Positions 35,587 through 44,154 are shown, numbered from the stretch's first letter. The stretch: DNA of 64,000 nucleotides from Equibacterium sp963662035 (GCA_963662035.1 CAVLDO010000004.1:1-64000), one strand, 5' to 3'. Translations and numbers: made by a program. Notes: generated by a model not told the origin, from the letters alone.

Positions 35587-36267
35587 ATGCCGCAGCTGCA
35601 GGACATATTCGCCGATAACCGCGCACTGTGCGATGCGCTGGAGCGTGCCGGGGACGGACTGCAGAGGCTCTGCGGCAAAATGGCTGCGCGCGCGGCCTTA
35701 GGCGGGCGGATATACTGCATCGGGGCAGACAGCGGCGCTCCGCAGGAGTGCGGCGCCCCGCAAGGATTCTTCCGCTCTCTCGAAGCCCGGGAGGGCAGGA
35801 CTGCGTGGGAACATCTCGCAGCGGCTGGCATCACCCACGGCGACATTTTTCTGGTGATGGATGCGGGCTGCAGCCCCGTTTTTTTTGCCGACGGCCTGCG
35901 CAGCGTCTCCCGAAAGGGGATCCTGGCCGCCTGTATCGCTGCCGATGCCGCCTCGGCCCCGCTGGCTGCGGCTCAGGAGCGCGTCTGTCTTGATGCGCAG
36001 CTCTCCCCCGTAATGCGTCGGCACAGGGTTAAGGTACTGCTGCAGATGGCTCTTGACGCCGTGCTGCAGCAGACCATAGCGCTCTCCGGTCTCGGAGGCG
36101 GAGCACCCGGGGCGGCCGACACTTCCGACGAGTTTATCCAAAGCGCCGCAGCAGCGCTGATGGCGGAGGTGTCTGGACTCGATGCCGTCGGCGCCAGAGA
36201 GCTCATCTTGAAATACGGATCGGTGCGCCGCGCCCAAAATGCCTGCAAATCAGATGTACAGAAATAA
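35587..36267 (+). CDS. Diverged MurQ-like SIS-domain protein
   Basis: A 226-residue protein that starts directly after the kinase stop. The order resembles N-acetylmuramate-6-phosphate etherase: GGRIYCIGADSGAP aligns with the GGRLxYxGAGTSGRLG loop, GITHGDIFLVMDAGCSP with the second phosphate loop, and VSGLDAVGARELILKYG with the C-terminal helical part. The catalytic hallmarks GTSGR and STRMKAGT are not retained (SGAP and SPVMRRHRVKV instead), and the protein is about 50-70 residues shorter than MurQ. It probably lacks etherase activity and may be a sugar-phosphate sensor or a repurposed enzyme. It overlaps recR by 14 bp. Confidence 0.6.
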   Translation: MPQLQDIFADNRALCDALERAGDGLQRLCGKMAARAALGGRIYCIGADSGAPQECGAPQGFFRSLEAREGRTAWEHLAAAGITHGDIFLVMDAGCSPVFFADGLRSVSRKGILAACIAADAASAPLAAAQERVCLDAQLSPVMRRHRVKVLLQMALDAVLQQTIALSGLGGGAPGAADTSDEFIQSAAAALMAEVSGLDAVGARELILKYGSVRRAQNACKSDVQK

Positions 36268-36868
36268 TTATCAGTCAAAACTGCTGGAAGATGCGGTGGA
36301 GCAGCTATCTACGCTGCCCGGCGTGGGACGCAAGAGCGCGCTGCGCTTTGCTCTGCACCTGCTGCACAGCCCCAAGGCAAACGTAGACAAGTTTACGGCG
36401 GCCATAGGCGATATGCGCACCAATGTCCGCTACTGTCCCGAGTGCAATATGATAAGCGACGACGGCCGCTGCCCGATTTGCGGCGACCGCTCGCGCGACC
36501 GCAGCCTTGTGTGCGTGGTAGAGAGCCTGCGGGATGTGCTCAGCATAGAGAATACAGCCCAATATCACGGCCTCTACCACGTGCTGGGCGGGGTCATCTC
36601 CCCGATGGACGGGATCGGCCCCGACGACCTGCCCATAGCCGCCCTATGCGGGAGGGTCGGCAAAGGGGAGATAAAGGAGGTGGTGCTGGCGCTGGACACC
36701 GATATGGAGGGGGAGACCACCTCACTGTTCATCTACCGCCGCCTTGCCCCCCTTGGGGTCAAAGTATCCGCAATAGCGCGCGGCATAGCGTTCGGCGACG
36801 ATCTGGAGTATGCCGATGAATTCACGCTGGGCAAAGCGATTGTAAACCGTCAACCATTTGCGATATAG
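36254..36868 (+). CDS. recR: Recombination mediator RecR
   Basis: The protein has 204 residues from the ATG at 36254 (MYRNNYQSKLLEDAVEQL). An in-frame ATG 15 bp upstream is also possible. RecR works with RecO and RecF to load RecA at gaps. The helix-hairpin-helix LPGVGRKSALRFALHLL, the four-cysteine zinc motif (CPECNMISDDGRCPICG) and the Toprim domain (VVESLRDVLSIE ... LALDTDMEGETT) appear in the usual order. The start lies inside the end of the MurQ-like gene. Confidence 0.95.
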   Translation: MYRNNYQSKLLEDAVEQLSTLPGVGRKSALRFALHLLHSPKANVDKFTAAIGDMRTNVRYCPECNMISDDGRCPICGDRSRDRSLVCVVESLRDVLSIENTAQYHGLYHVLGGVISPMDGIGPDDLPIAALCGRVGKGEIKEVVLALDTDMEGETTSLFIYRRLAPLGVKVSAIARGIAFGDDLEYADEFTLGKAIVNRQPFAI

Positions 36869-37438
36869 ATGTCATACCTTGAAATTTTTCTGATTGCGCT
36901 GGGTCTGTGTGCGGACACCCTTGCTGTATCTATGGCCTACAGCGCCACACGCGGCCGCGTCCCCTTTGCGGCCCACCTGAAAATAGACTCTGTTATGGGT
37001 TTTGTGCAGGCTGCCTTCGCCGCTGCAGGGTATCTGCTGGGATACGCCTTCCTGGATCTTATAACAACCTTCGACCACTGGATCGCCCTGGGCCTGCTGC
37101 TGTTTATCGGAGGAAAAATGATTGTGGAGGAGCTGCACGGCGATGCCCAAGAGAGCCATACCGACCTTATGAAGCCCTCGATGCTGCTGCTCACGGCGGT
37201 GGCCACCAGCATCGACGCCCTTGCGGTGGGCATCTCGTTTGCGATGATGAATCTTTCCGAGGCAAAGCTTATAGCGGCTGCGGCGATGGTGTTCGGCTGT
37301 ACCGCCGCAGTCTCTGCAATCGGCCTGGCAGGCGGCGGAGCCTTCAAGAAGGTGCTCGGCAACAAGGCGGGCATTGCCGCCGGCATAATCCTGATAGCTA
37401 TCGGAATCAAGATATTTCTGGAGCACGTTGTTTTTTAG
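36869..37438 (+). CDS. mntP: MntP-type manganese efflux pump
   Basis: A 189-residue membrane protein with six hydrophobic segments. It has the two MntP-family acidic motifs: ALGLCADTLAVSMAYS near residue 11 and ATSIDALAVGISFAMM near 112, plus DHWIALGLLLFIGGKMIVEE. It exports Mn2+. The start codon abuts the recR stop. No yybP-ykoY riboswitch is visible, and transcription probably comes from upstream. Confidence 0.9.
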   Translation: MSYLEIFLIALGLCADTLAVSMAYSATRGRVPFAAHLKIDSVMGFVQAAFAAAGYLLGYAFLDLITTFDHWIALGLLLFIGGKMIVEELHGDAQESHTDLMKPSMLLLTAVATSIDALAVGISFAMMNLSEAKLIAAAAMVFGCTAAVSAIGLAGGGAFKKVLGNKAGIAAGIILIAIGIKIFLEHVVF

Positions 37439-37456
37439 AAAAAATACTTACATTTG
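37427..37456 (+). promoter_or_regulatory. Promoter of corA
   Basis: The -7 box TACATTTG is at 37449-37456, with GTTG at 37427-37430 as the -33 element and 18 nt between them. The transcript would start near 37463, leaving a leader of about 125 nt before corA. Confidence 0.65.
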
Positions 37457-37587
37457 CGAGGATTTAACAAATCGTAAGTGATTTCCGTTCTCAACATAAA
37501 ATTCGTTAAGACGACTCCCCGAGCCCGTGTGCTGATACCTGCCCGCTAGACAAGCCCAGTTATCAACCACTAAAGCCCGGAAGAGTA
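37457..37587 (+). other. Long, possibly structured 5' leader of corA
   Basis: GATTT (37461-37465), AAATC (37469-37473) and GATTT (37480-37484) allow two mutually exclusive small stems. Further on, TGATA (37533-37537) can pair with TATCA (37561-37565), extended by GTG/CAC. The word GCCC recurs four times between 37523 and 37578. No known Mg2+ element (M-box) was recognised. Confidence 0.4.
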
Positions 37588-38538
37588 ATGATCGAAATTT
37601 TTTACAGGAACGACGAATCTAAATTCACATCCACAGACAAGATAGACCTGCTGGCCACGCTTGATCGCGAGCGCGTGCTCTGGCTTGATCTGTTCGATCC
37701 CGAGGGGGAGGAGAAGCGGGCAGTGGAAAACTACCTGCACACCACCCTCCAGAGCCGCGCACAGGCAGAGGAGATCGAGAGTTCTTCCCGCTACAGCGAA
37801 GATAACGCCTCCATCTTCATCAACACCAACTTCCTGATTCCCGGGCCGGAGAACTACTCCATGGAGTCGGTCTCTTTCATCTTGTGCGGAATGACCATAG
37901 TGTCGGTGCGTCAGGCGGCCCTGCGCAGCTTTACCGACATCCAGCGGCGCATCACCGCCGGCATCCGCTACTATCCCACGGGATTCCACGTTCTGGTGGG
38001 CATCCTGGACAACCGCATCGATATGGATGCCGATATGATAGAGCTGATGAGCAAGGAAGTGGAGCAGTACAGCCGTCACGTCAGCTTGGGAGAGAACGTG
38101 AACGAGGACTTTCTGATAGACATAAACCAGCTGCAGGAAAACACGATGATGGTGCGCGAGAACATTGTGGACAAGCAGCGTATGATATCCAGCGTGCTCA
38201 AGAGCGAGAAGACCCCCGACGAAATCAACGGCCGTCTCTCGGGCCTTCTGAAGGACATCTCCTCCCTGATAAACCACACCAACTTCATATTCGAGCGTCT
38301 GGAGTATCTGCAGAACACTGTGATAGGTCTCATCAACCTTGATCAGAACAAGATAATGAAGGTCTTCACCCTGGTGAGCCTGCTGCTGATGCCCCCCACG
38401 TTGGTGGCCAGCATATACGGAATGAACGTGCAGCTGCCCCTGATAGGCGGCATCGCCGACTTTCTGATGATAATGCTGGTGATGCTGCTGCTGGTGGGAG
38501 TCGTGCTGGTGTTTTTCCGCCGCCGCAAAATGCTCTAA
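37588..38538 (+). CDS. corA: CorA-family divalent cation (Mg2+) transporter
   Basis: A 316-residue protein. It has a cytoplasmic alpha/beta domain with a long helical stalk (residues about 1-255) and then two C-terminal membrane helices. The signature YGMN lies between them (MPPTLVASIYGMNVQLPLIG). The C-terminus is basic (FFRRRKML), as in pentameric CorA channels. It imports Mg2+ and possibly Co2+ or Ni2+. It has its own promoter and a long leader. Confidence 0.93.
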   Translation: MIEIFYRNDESKFTSTDKIDLLATLDRERVLWLDLFDPEGEEKRAVENYLHTTLQSRAQAEEIESSSRYSEDNASIFINTNFLIPGPENYSMESVSFILCGMTIVSVRQAALRSFTDIQRRITAGIRYYPTGFHVLVGILDNRIDMDADMIELMSKEVEQYSRHVSLGENVNEDFLIDINQLQENTMMVRENIVDKQRMISSVLKSEKTPDEINGRLSGLLKDISSLINHTNFIFERLEYLQNTVIGLINLDQNKIMKVFTLVSLLLMPPTLVASIYGMNVQLPLIGGIADFLMIMLVMLLLVGVVLVFFRRRKML

Positions 38539-38551
38539 CTTGCTCTGGGCG

Positions 38552-38604
38552 TTTGTATTTCGCTTTTTTTTGACTATCTTTGCGCTCCCCTTGGCTTCAA
38601 GGGG
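38552..38604 (+). promoter_or_regulatory. rpsA promoter and 5'-terminal stem-loop
   Basis: TTTG is at 38552-38555 and TATCTTTG at 38575-38582, 19 nt apart. Directly after it, CCCCTTG-GCTT-CAAGGGG (38587-38604) forms a 7-bp stem that would lie at the very 5' end of the mRNA. Confidence 0.75.
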
Positions 38605-38650
38605 TCTATAAATAATGTCCAATTACTTATAAAACAACAAGTTAATTAAA

Positions 38651-40504
38651 ATGGAAAAAGAACAAAATCTCGAGCAGGAAGCACTGCGCGCAGAGGCCGC
38701 TCCCGTAGAGGAGAAGAAGGCGCCTGCGGCAAGCAACGCTTCTGCAAACAACGACACCTTCGACTGGGAGGCGTTCGAGACCGACAATGCCGGCAAGTAT
38801 GACGTGAACGCCACCAAAGAGGCTTACGAGAACTCCCTCTCCCACATCGCCGACGGCGAGGTCATCGAGGGCACCGTAGTGGCCAAGAACAAACGCGAAG
38901 TCGTTGTGAACATCGGCTACAAGAGCGAGGCCGTCATCAACGCCGCCGAATTCAAATACTGCGAGGATACCCTCCAGATAGGCGACAAGGTTGAGGTGTT
39001 CGTGGAGAACACCGAGGACAAGAAGGGCCAGCTGGTCCTCTCTCACAAACGTGCACGTTCGCTGCGCTCCTGGGACCGCGTGAACGAGGCGTTCGAGAAG
39101 GACGAAATCGTAAAAGGCTACGTGAAGTGCCGCACCAAGGGCGGTATGATCGTGGATGTCTTCGGCATCGAGGCCTTCCTGCCGGGATCACAGATAGAAG
39201 TAAAGCCCATCAGGGATTACGATGCATACGTAAACAAGACTCTCGACCTGAAGATTGTGAAGATCAACAGCGACTTCCGCAATGTTGTGGTTTCCCACAA
39301 GGCTCTCGAAGAGGCTATGCTCGAGGCACAGAAGGCCGAGCTCATCGCCAAGCTTGAGAAAGGCCAGGTTGTCGAGGGCGTTGTCAAGAACATCACCTCC
39401 TACGGCGTATTCGTTGATCTGGGCGGCGTGGACGGTCTGGTTCACATCACCGACCTCAGCTGGGGCCGCGTAAACCACCCCGAAGAGGTTGTCAAGCTCG
39501 ACGAGAAGATCAAGGTCGTCATTCTCGACTTCGACGAGGTCAAGAAGCGCATCGCTCTCGGCATCAAGCAGCTCTACCCGCACCCTTGGGATGCGCTTGA
39601 TCCCAACCTCAAGGTAGGCGACAAGGTCAAGGGTAAAGTTGTTGTCATCGCAGACTACGGCGCATTCGTGGAGATCCAGCCCGGCGTCGAGGGTCTGATC
39701 CACGTGAGCGAGATGAGCTGGAGCCTGCACCTGCGTTCTGCACAGGACTTCTTCAAGGTTGGCGACGAGGTCGAGGCTGTAGTCCTCTCCCTGGACCGCG
39801 AAGAGCGCAAGATCTCCCTGGGCGTAAAACAGCTCAAAGAGGATCCCTGGCAGTCTATCGCAGAGAAATATCCCATAGGCAGCAAGCACACCGCAACTGT
39901 GCGCAACATCACCAACTTCGGTGTGTTCGTAGAGCTTGACGAGGGCGTCGAGGGTCTGATCCACATCAGCGACCTTAGCTGGACCAAGAAGATCAAACAC
40001 CCCAGCGAGGTTGTGAACGTGGGCGACAGCATCGAGGTTGTAGTGCTTGACATCGAGCCCAACATCCGCCGCCTCAGCCTCGGCCACAAGCAGCTTGAGC
40101 CCAGCCCCTGGGAGGAGTACGAGTCAATCTACACCCCCGGCTCCGTTCACGACGGCAAGGTTGTATCCGCATCCGAGAAGGGCGCGACCGTCGCTCTTGA
40201 CAACGGCATCGAGGGCTTCGTGGTATCCAAGGGTATGGTAAAAGAGGACGGCTCCACCATCAAGGAGGGCGAGACTCTTCCCTTCAAGGTGCTTGAGTTC
40301 AACAAGAACTCCCGCAAGCTCATACTTTCCCACACCCGCACTTTCGAGAAGGCAAAGAAGGATGAGCTCAACCTCAAGAACAGCGACGAGATGTCCACTT
40401 CCAAGGTTATGAAGCAGAACAATGCCGCCAACGAGGTCACCACATTCGGCGACATCAGCGACCTGGCTGCTCTGCGCGAGTCTATGGAAGCCGAGCAGAA
40501 GTAA
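38651..40504 (+). CDS. rpsA: 30S ribosomal protein S1
   Basis: A 617-residue protein that helps mRNA bind to the 30S subunit. A charged, Ala/Glu-rich N-terminus (about 60 residues) is followed by six S1 (OB-fold) repeats. The clear ones carry GVVKNITSYGVFVDLGGVDG, KGKVVVIADYGAFVEI and TVRNITNFGVFVELDEG. A lysine- and acid-rich tail ends the protein. Its own strong promoter and leader stem-loop precede it, and a strong terminator follows. Confidence 0.96.
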   Translation: MEKEQNLEQEALRAEAAPVEEKKAPAASNASANNDTFDWEAFETDNAGKYDVNATKEAYENSLSHIADGEVIEGTVVAKNKREVVVNIGYKSEAVINAAEFKYCEDTLQIGDKVEVFVENTEDKKGQLVLSHKRARSLRSWDRVNEAFEKDEIVKGYVKCRTKGGMIVDVFGIEAFLPGSQIEVKPIRDYDAYVNKTLDLKIVKINSDFRNVVVSHKALEEAMLEAQKAELIAKLEKGQVVEGVVKNITSYGVFVDLGGVDGLVHITDLSWGRVNHPEEVVKLDEKIKVVILDFDEVKKRIALGIKQLYPHPWDALDPNLKVGDKVKGKVVVIADYGAFVEIQPGVEGLIHVSEMSWSLHLRSAQDFFKVGDEVEAVVLSLDREERKISLGVKQLKEDPWQSIAEKYPIGSKHTATVRNITNFGVFVELDEGVEGLIHISDLSWTKKIKHPSEVVNVGDSIEVVVLDIEPNIRRLSLGHKQLEPSPWEEYESIYTPGSVHDGKVVSASEKGATVALDNGIEGFVVSKGMVKEDGSTIKEGETLPFKVLEFNKNSRKLILSHTRTFEKAKKDELNLKNSDEMSTSKVMKQNNAANEVTTFGDISDLAALRESMEAEQK

Positions 40505-40527
40505 CATAAGTTCTCTCATATAAAAAG

Positions 40528-40558
40528 CGGGACACCCATCCGGGCGTCCCGTTTTTTT
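40528..40558 (+). terminator. Terminator after rpsA
   Basis: A 10-bp stem (CGGGACACCC / GGGCGTCCCG with one A-C mismatch) with a 4-nt loop, followed by seven T. The -7 box of rnz starts right after the T tract. Confidence 0.9.
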
Positions 40559-40559
40559 A

Positions 40560-40567
40560 TATCTTTG
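40560..40567 (+). promoter_or_regulatory. rnz -7 box (near-leaderless start)
   Basis: TATCTTTG lies only 7 nt before the rnz ATG at 40575 and touches the T tract of the rpsA terminator. Transcription would begin at or within a few bases of the start codon. Confidence 0.6.
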
Positions 40568-40574
40568 GCTCAAT

Positions 40575-41501
40575 ATGGATTTCTCGCTCACGATACTCGG
40601 CACCGCCAGCGCCAGCGCCACCCCCCTGCGCCACACCAGCTGCCATCTGGTGCGCGTGCACAACCACCGCTTTCTGGTAGATTGCGGAGAAGGGTGCCAG
40701 ACGCGTCTGCTGCAGTGCGGAGCAAGTTTCAGCGGCATAGACAACATATTCCTGTCACACCTGCACGGGGACCATATCTTCGGAATATTCGGGCTGCTCT
40801 CCACTATGGCGATGCAGGGGCGCACGGCTCCGCTGTATATCTACGCCCCGGAGGGCTTCGCCGTGATTCTGGATTTCTTCAATGCTAATTTTGCCGACGG
40901 CGTAAAATATGAGATAGTGTTCACCCCCTTGAGGATGCGCACCAAAGAGAAAATTCTGGACAAGCGGCAGATGGAGGTGTATGCCTTTCCTCTGCAGCAC
41001 CGGGTTAGCGCTTTTGGCTTTCTCTTTCAGGAGAAGATGCCGCTGCGCAACATCCGCAAGGAGCTGATTGGCCCCTCGGGCCTCACGCTCACAGAAATTG
41101 GGTGTCTCAAGCGTGGCGAGGACGTGCTTCGCGAGGGGGGCGCCGTGCTCCGGGCGGAGGATTTTACATACCTTCCGTATATCCCGAGAAAGATTGCCTA
41201 CTGCTGCGACACGGCTCCTTTTCCCGCTCTGAGCGGCTATGTGCAGGGGGCTGACCTCATCTACCACGACTCCACCTACAGCGACGAGATGGCCTCCCAG
41301 GCGCTCAAGTATTACCACTCCACCTCCCGGATGGCGGCTCGCACCGCCCTGGATGCCGGTGCCGGGCGGCTGCTGCTGGGACACTTCTCTTCCCGCTACA
41401 GGGATTTGGGAGAGATGCTCTCCCAGGCCCGCGAGGTGTTTCCCGAGACTTTTCTGGCGGAGGAGTTCAAGACCTACAAAGTGCCGCTGAGGCGTTCTTG
41501 A
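40575..41501 (+). CDS. rnz: Ribonuclease Z
   Basis: A 308-residue metallo-beta-lactamase-fold endonuclease that trims tRNA 3' ends. It shows VDCGEGCQTRLLQ, the zinc motif SHLHGDHIFGI near residue 60, AYCCDTAP and HDSTYSDE for the distal ligands, and GRLLLGHFSSRY at the end. The length is normal. The last 28 bp overlap the convergent mltG gene tail to tail. Confidence 0.95.
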   Translation: MDFSLTILGTASASATPLRHTSCHLVRVHNHRFLVDCGEGCQTRLLQCGASFSGIDNIFLSHLHGDHIFGIFGLLSTMAMQGRTAPLYIYAPEGFAVILDFFNANFADGVKYEIVFTPLRMRTKEKILDKRQMEVYAFPLQHRVSAFGFLFQEKMPLRNIRKELIGPSGLTLTEIGCLKRGEDVLREGGAVLRAEDFTYLPYIPRKIAYCCDTAPFPALSGYVQGADLIYHDSTYSDEMASQALKYYHSTSRMAARTALDAGAGRLLLGHFSSRYRDLGEMLSQAREVFPETFLAEEFKTYKVPLRRS

Positions 41502-42556
41502 TTCTGTCCGGCCTTCCGGCGGGCATCCAGCGCGCGGTGGAAGCGGCGCGCGTTGTTCATATGTTCCGACAGGCTTGAGGCAAAATTGTGCCGCCCGTTA
41601 AAGCTCTCGTCGGCGCAGAAATAGAGATAATTGTGGTGCTGATAGTTGAGCGTGGCATCTATGGCGCATTTGGCCGGGACGCAGATAGGCCCTGGCGGCA
41701 GCCCGGCGTGCCTGTAGGTGTTGTAGGGGGAGTCCACCTGCAGGTGTACCCCAAGGATGCGCCGCAGAGAAGGGTCGTTCACCGCATATTTCACCGTGGG
41801 GTCGGCCTGCAGCGGCATCCCGCGCTTGAGGCGGTTGATGTAGACTCCGGCGATGGTCGGCATCTCGGGCTCGTATTTTGTCTCTTCTATCACTATCGAG
41901 GCCAGGGTCATAACATCGCTGCGGCTCATACCGGCGGCGGCGGCCTTGGCGGTGCGGCTCTCGTTCCAGAACGCCTCATATTCCTTCCAAAAGCGGTCCA
42001 GCAGCTGCAGCGGGGTGATGGTCCAGTAAACTTCGTAGGTGTCAGGAATGAACATCCCGATATATGTGGCGCTGTCAAATCCGTGCGCCTCCATCATCTG
42101 ACGATCGCCGAGCGCCTCCAAGATCTCCTCCCTGCTGACCTCCAACTGTTTTGCGAGGGCGGTGGAGAGGGCCTCCAGGTCGCGCAGCCCCGGCCTGACA
42201 AGCAGCCTTACCGGGGTCTGCCAGCCGTGAGAGAAGATGCGCACTATCTGCTTGTTGTTCAATCCTCCCTGCAGCTCGTAGTGGCCCGGCTTGAAACTGT
42301 GCTCCAGATCCATCCGTGCGGCTGCCCTGCGCAGTGACTGCATATCGGCCACGGCGCCGCTCGCGCTCAGCGAATCCAGCAGCCCGGCATAGTCTGTGGC
42401 GCGGTAGATGTTCACCGCTGCGCGCTGCGATATGCTGTTGCTCTTGAGAAAGGTGGTGTAATAATAGATGCCGAATGCGGCGCAGGCCACAAATCCCAAT
42501 GACAGAGCTGCCGCAACGGCGCGCAGCAGCCGGCTCCTCTTCTTACTTTTTTTCAT
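41474..42556 (-). CDS. mltG: Endolytic murein transglycosylase MltG
   Basis: A 360-residue inner-membrane protein that cuts nascent glycan strands. One N-terminal membrane helix follows a KKSKKRSR stretch. The YceG domain has KPGHYELQGG, FIPDTYEVYW, the catalytic region LASIVIEETKYEPEMPTIAG and NRLKRGMPLQADPTV, then SPYNTYRHAGLPPGPI. It is the last gene of the minus-strand envelope cluster and overlaps the glucosaminidase gene by 14 bp. Confidence 0.95.
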   Translation of the reverse strand: MKKSKKRSRLLRAVAAALSLGFVACAAFGIYYYTTFLKSNSISQRAAVNIYRATDYAGLLDSLSASGAVADMQSLRRAAARMDLEHSFKPGHYELQGGLNNKQIVRIFSHGWQTPVRLLVRPGLRDLEALSTALAKQLEVSREEILEALGDRQMMEAHGFDSATYIGMFIPDTYEVYWTITPLQLLDRFWKEYEAFWNESRTAKAAAAGMSRSDVMTLASIVIEETKYEPEMPTIAGVYINRLKRGMPLQADPTVKYAVNDPSLRRILGVHLQVDSPYNTYRHAGLPPGPICVPAKCAIDATLNYQHHNYLYFCADESFNGRHNFASSLSEHMNNARRFHRALDARRKAGQNQERLSGTL

Positions 42557-43541
42557 TTTTCACTTTGCAAAGGTTGATGATGCTGCCCGGTTCCGGCTCG
42601 CTGCCCTTACTGAGGCCGTTGAACTTGTAGAGATTCTTGAGACGGACTGCGAACCGCTGCGAAATCTGCTTCATCGTCTCCCCCTCCTGCACCACGTGCC
42701 GGGCCAGGTCGCGGGTGCTCTGCTGGCGCTTTGCCTGCAGATACACTATGGTTCCGGCCTCTATGGTGCGGTCCTTTTTCTCGTCGTTGAAGCGCAGCAG
42801 CTCCCATCTGAACAGATTGAATTGCCGCGCCAGGGCGGCGTAGGTCTCGGTGCCGTTGGCGATGATGTAGATGAGTCCGTACTTCTCGTATAGGGTGTAT
42901 TCTATGGTGACGGTTCCCAGACTGCGGGGCCTGAAGTGCAGCGGGGCCTCGGATACCTCGCGCGAGCGCTCGAGTGTGGCGGGGGAGGGGGGAGGTGCCG
43001 CGCCGCGCTCTGCGGCCCGGGAGCTGATATGGTCGTACTCGTAGAGCCCGTAATCCTCTATTATCTTTATGAGCTTCTCCGCGTAGGCGGGGTCGGTGGC
43101 GTAGCCGGCCTTCTTGAGGCCGCGGGCCCACCCCTTATAGTCGGTTGTCTCCAGCTCGAACAGGGATGAGTAGCGGTCGTTGTAGCGCAGAAAGTCGGAA
43201 TGGTCGCTGAACGACTGCGCCGCATCGTCGTAGCTGCGGAAGCACTCGTCTTTGAGATCGTCATCGTGCAGATAGCGGGCTCCTTTCCAGCCTCGGCACT
43301 TGATGCCGAAGTGGTTGTTGGCCGCAGTGGCCAGCGTCGATGTCCCGTTTGCCGACTCCAGGCAGGCCTGCGCCAGAGTGATGCTGGCAGGCACCCCGGA
43401 GGCGGTCATCTCCTTTACCGCCGTGGCGCTCCACTGGCAGATGTAGCGCCGGCGCGCATCATCGCCCCCGGCTGCCCCCGTCAGGAGCAGCGCTGCCAGC
43501 AGCAGTGCGGGAATCCGCAGCGGAAGTTTCACGCTTTTCAT
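42543..43541 (-). CDS. FlgJ-type glucosaminidase with C-terminal LysM repeats
   Basis: A 332-residue exported peptidoglycan hydrolase with a signal peptide ending near TGAAG. The glucosaminidase domain (about residues 35-165) has SITLAQACLESANGTSTLAT, NNHFGIKCRGWKG, SYDDAAQSFSDHSDFL and KGWARGLKKAGYATDPAYA. The C-terminus carries two LysM-like repeats (about 215-265 and 280-330: YIIANGTETYAALARQFNLF and HVVQEGETMKQISQRFAV). It sits between the WbqC-like and mltG genes, in keeping with wall remodelling. Confidence 0.92.
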   Translation of the reverse strand: MKSVKLPLRIPALLLAALLLTGAAGGDDARRRYICQWSATAVKEMTASGVPASITLAQACLESANGTSTLATAANNHFGIKCRGWKGARYLHDDDLKDECFRSYDDAAQSFSDHSDFLRYNDRYSSLFELETTDYKGWARGLKKAGYATDPAYAEKLIKIIEDYGLYEYDHISSRAAERGAAPPPSPATLERSREVSEAPLHFRPRSLGTVTIEYTLYEKYGLIYIIANGTETYAALARQFNLFRWELLRFNDEKKDRTIEAGTIVYLQAKRQQSTRDLARHVVQEGETMKQISQRFAVRLKNLYKFNGLSKGSEPEPGSIINLCKVKNEKK

Positions 43542-43551
43542 AATCGGAGTG

Positions 43552-44154
43552 TTACAGATAGTCGGCGGCCTGGGGCCCTTCGCAGAAGAGAAGATCCAGC
43601 GCAGAGAGCCCCGGCAGAAAGCCGTGCCTGCCGCAGAAGGGCTGATAGTACTCCTTCTTGGGCGTTGCGGGGGCCTTTTTGGGGTAGATGGCGCTGCGCA
43701 GATCGGTGGCAGCGGCGGGCGTCTTTTCGTAATCGGTGGTGAAAGAAAATTGCAGCGGCAGCATCAGCAGCTCAAGCAGCTTTTCCGTCGCCTCGCAGTT
43801 GAGGTCAAAGAGAAAGGTGTGCCGTTTTTCCAGTATGGCCTCTATCTCGTCCTTGTAATACGTGTAGTAGGGCGACGGGCCGTAGGCGGTTGACAGGGCG
43901 CGCCGATGCAGGTGGATCCAGTTTTTGCTGTAGTCGATTCTGATGTCGCGGATCAGGCGGCTTCCCTTGTGCAGCACTGGCACCAGAAGGGTCTGGGGGC
44001 CGTCGGGCGAGTAAATCACGCAACGGTTGCGGTAGCTCTGCTTCTGGAAGGTCTCGCAAGCCTCGATATGCACGGATTTCGCCCCGGCTATTGCACCGAA
44101 GTAGTGCACCGGGGCGAAATAGGCTGTGGTCAGCAGTATGCCGCTACTCTCCAC
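43552..44154 (-). CDS. WbqC-family protein
   Basis: A 200-residue cytoplasmic protein of the WbqC-like family, often near LPS genes. The family markers are TTAYFAPVHYFGAIA, EACETFQKQSYRNRCVIYSP, GPQTLLVPVLH, RIDYSKNWIHLHRRALSTAY and SPYYTYYKDEIE. The biochemical role is not established. Its start overlaps the end of lpxA by 11 bp, so it belongs to the lipid A operon. Confidence 0.88.
   Translation of the reverse strand: MESSGILLTTAYFAPVHYFGAIAGAKSVHIEACETFQKQSYRNRCVIYSPDGPQTLLVPVLHKGSRLIRDIRIDYSKNWIHLHRRALSTAYGPSPYYTYYKDEIEAILEKRHTFLFDLNCEATEKLLELLMLPLQFSFTTDYEKTPAAATDLRSAIYPKKAPATPKKEYYQPFCGRHGFLPGLSALDLLFCEGPQAADYL

Noticed and set aside
37457..37587. tRNA gene or M-box before corA
   Set aside because: There is no cloverleaf, no T-loop GGTTCGAATCC-like sequence and no recognisable M-box core.
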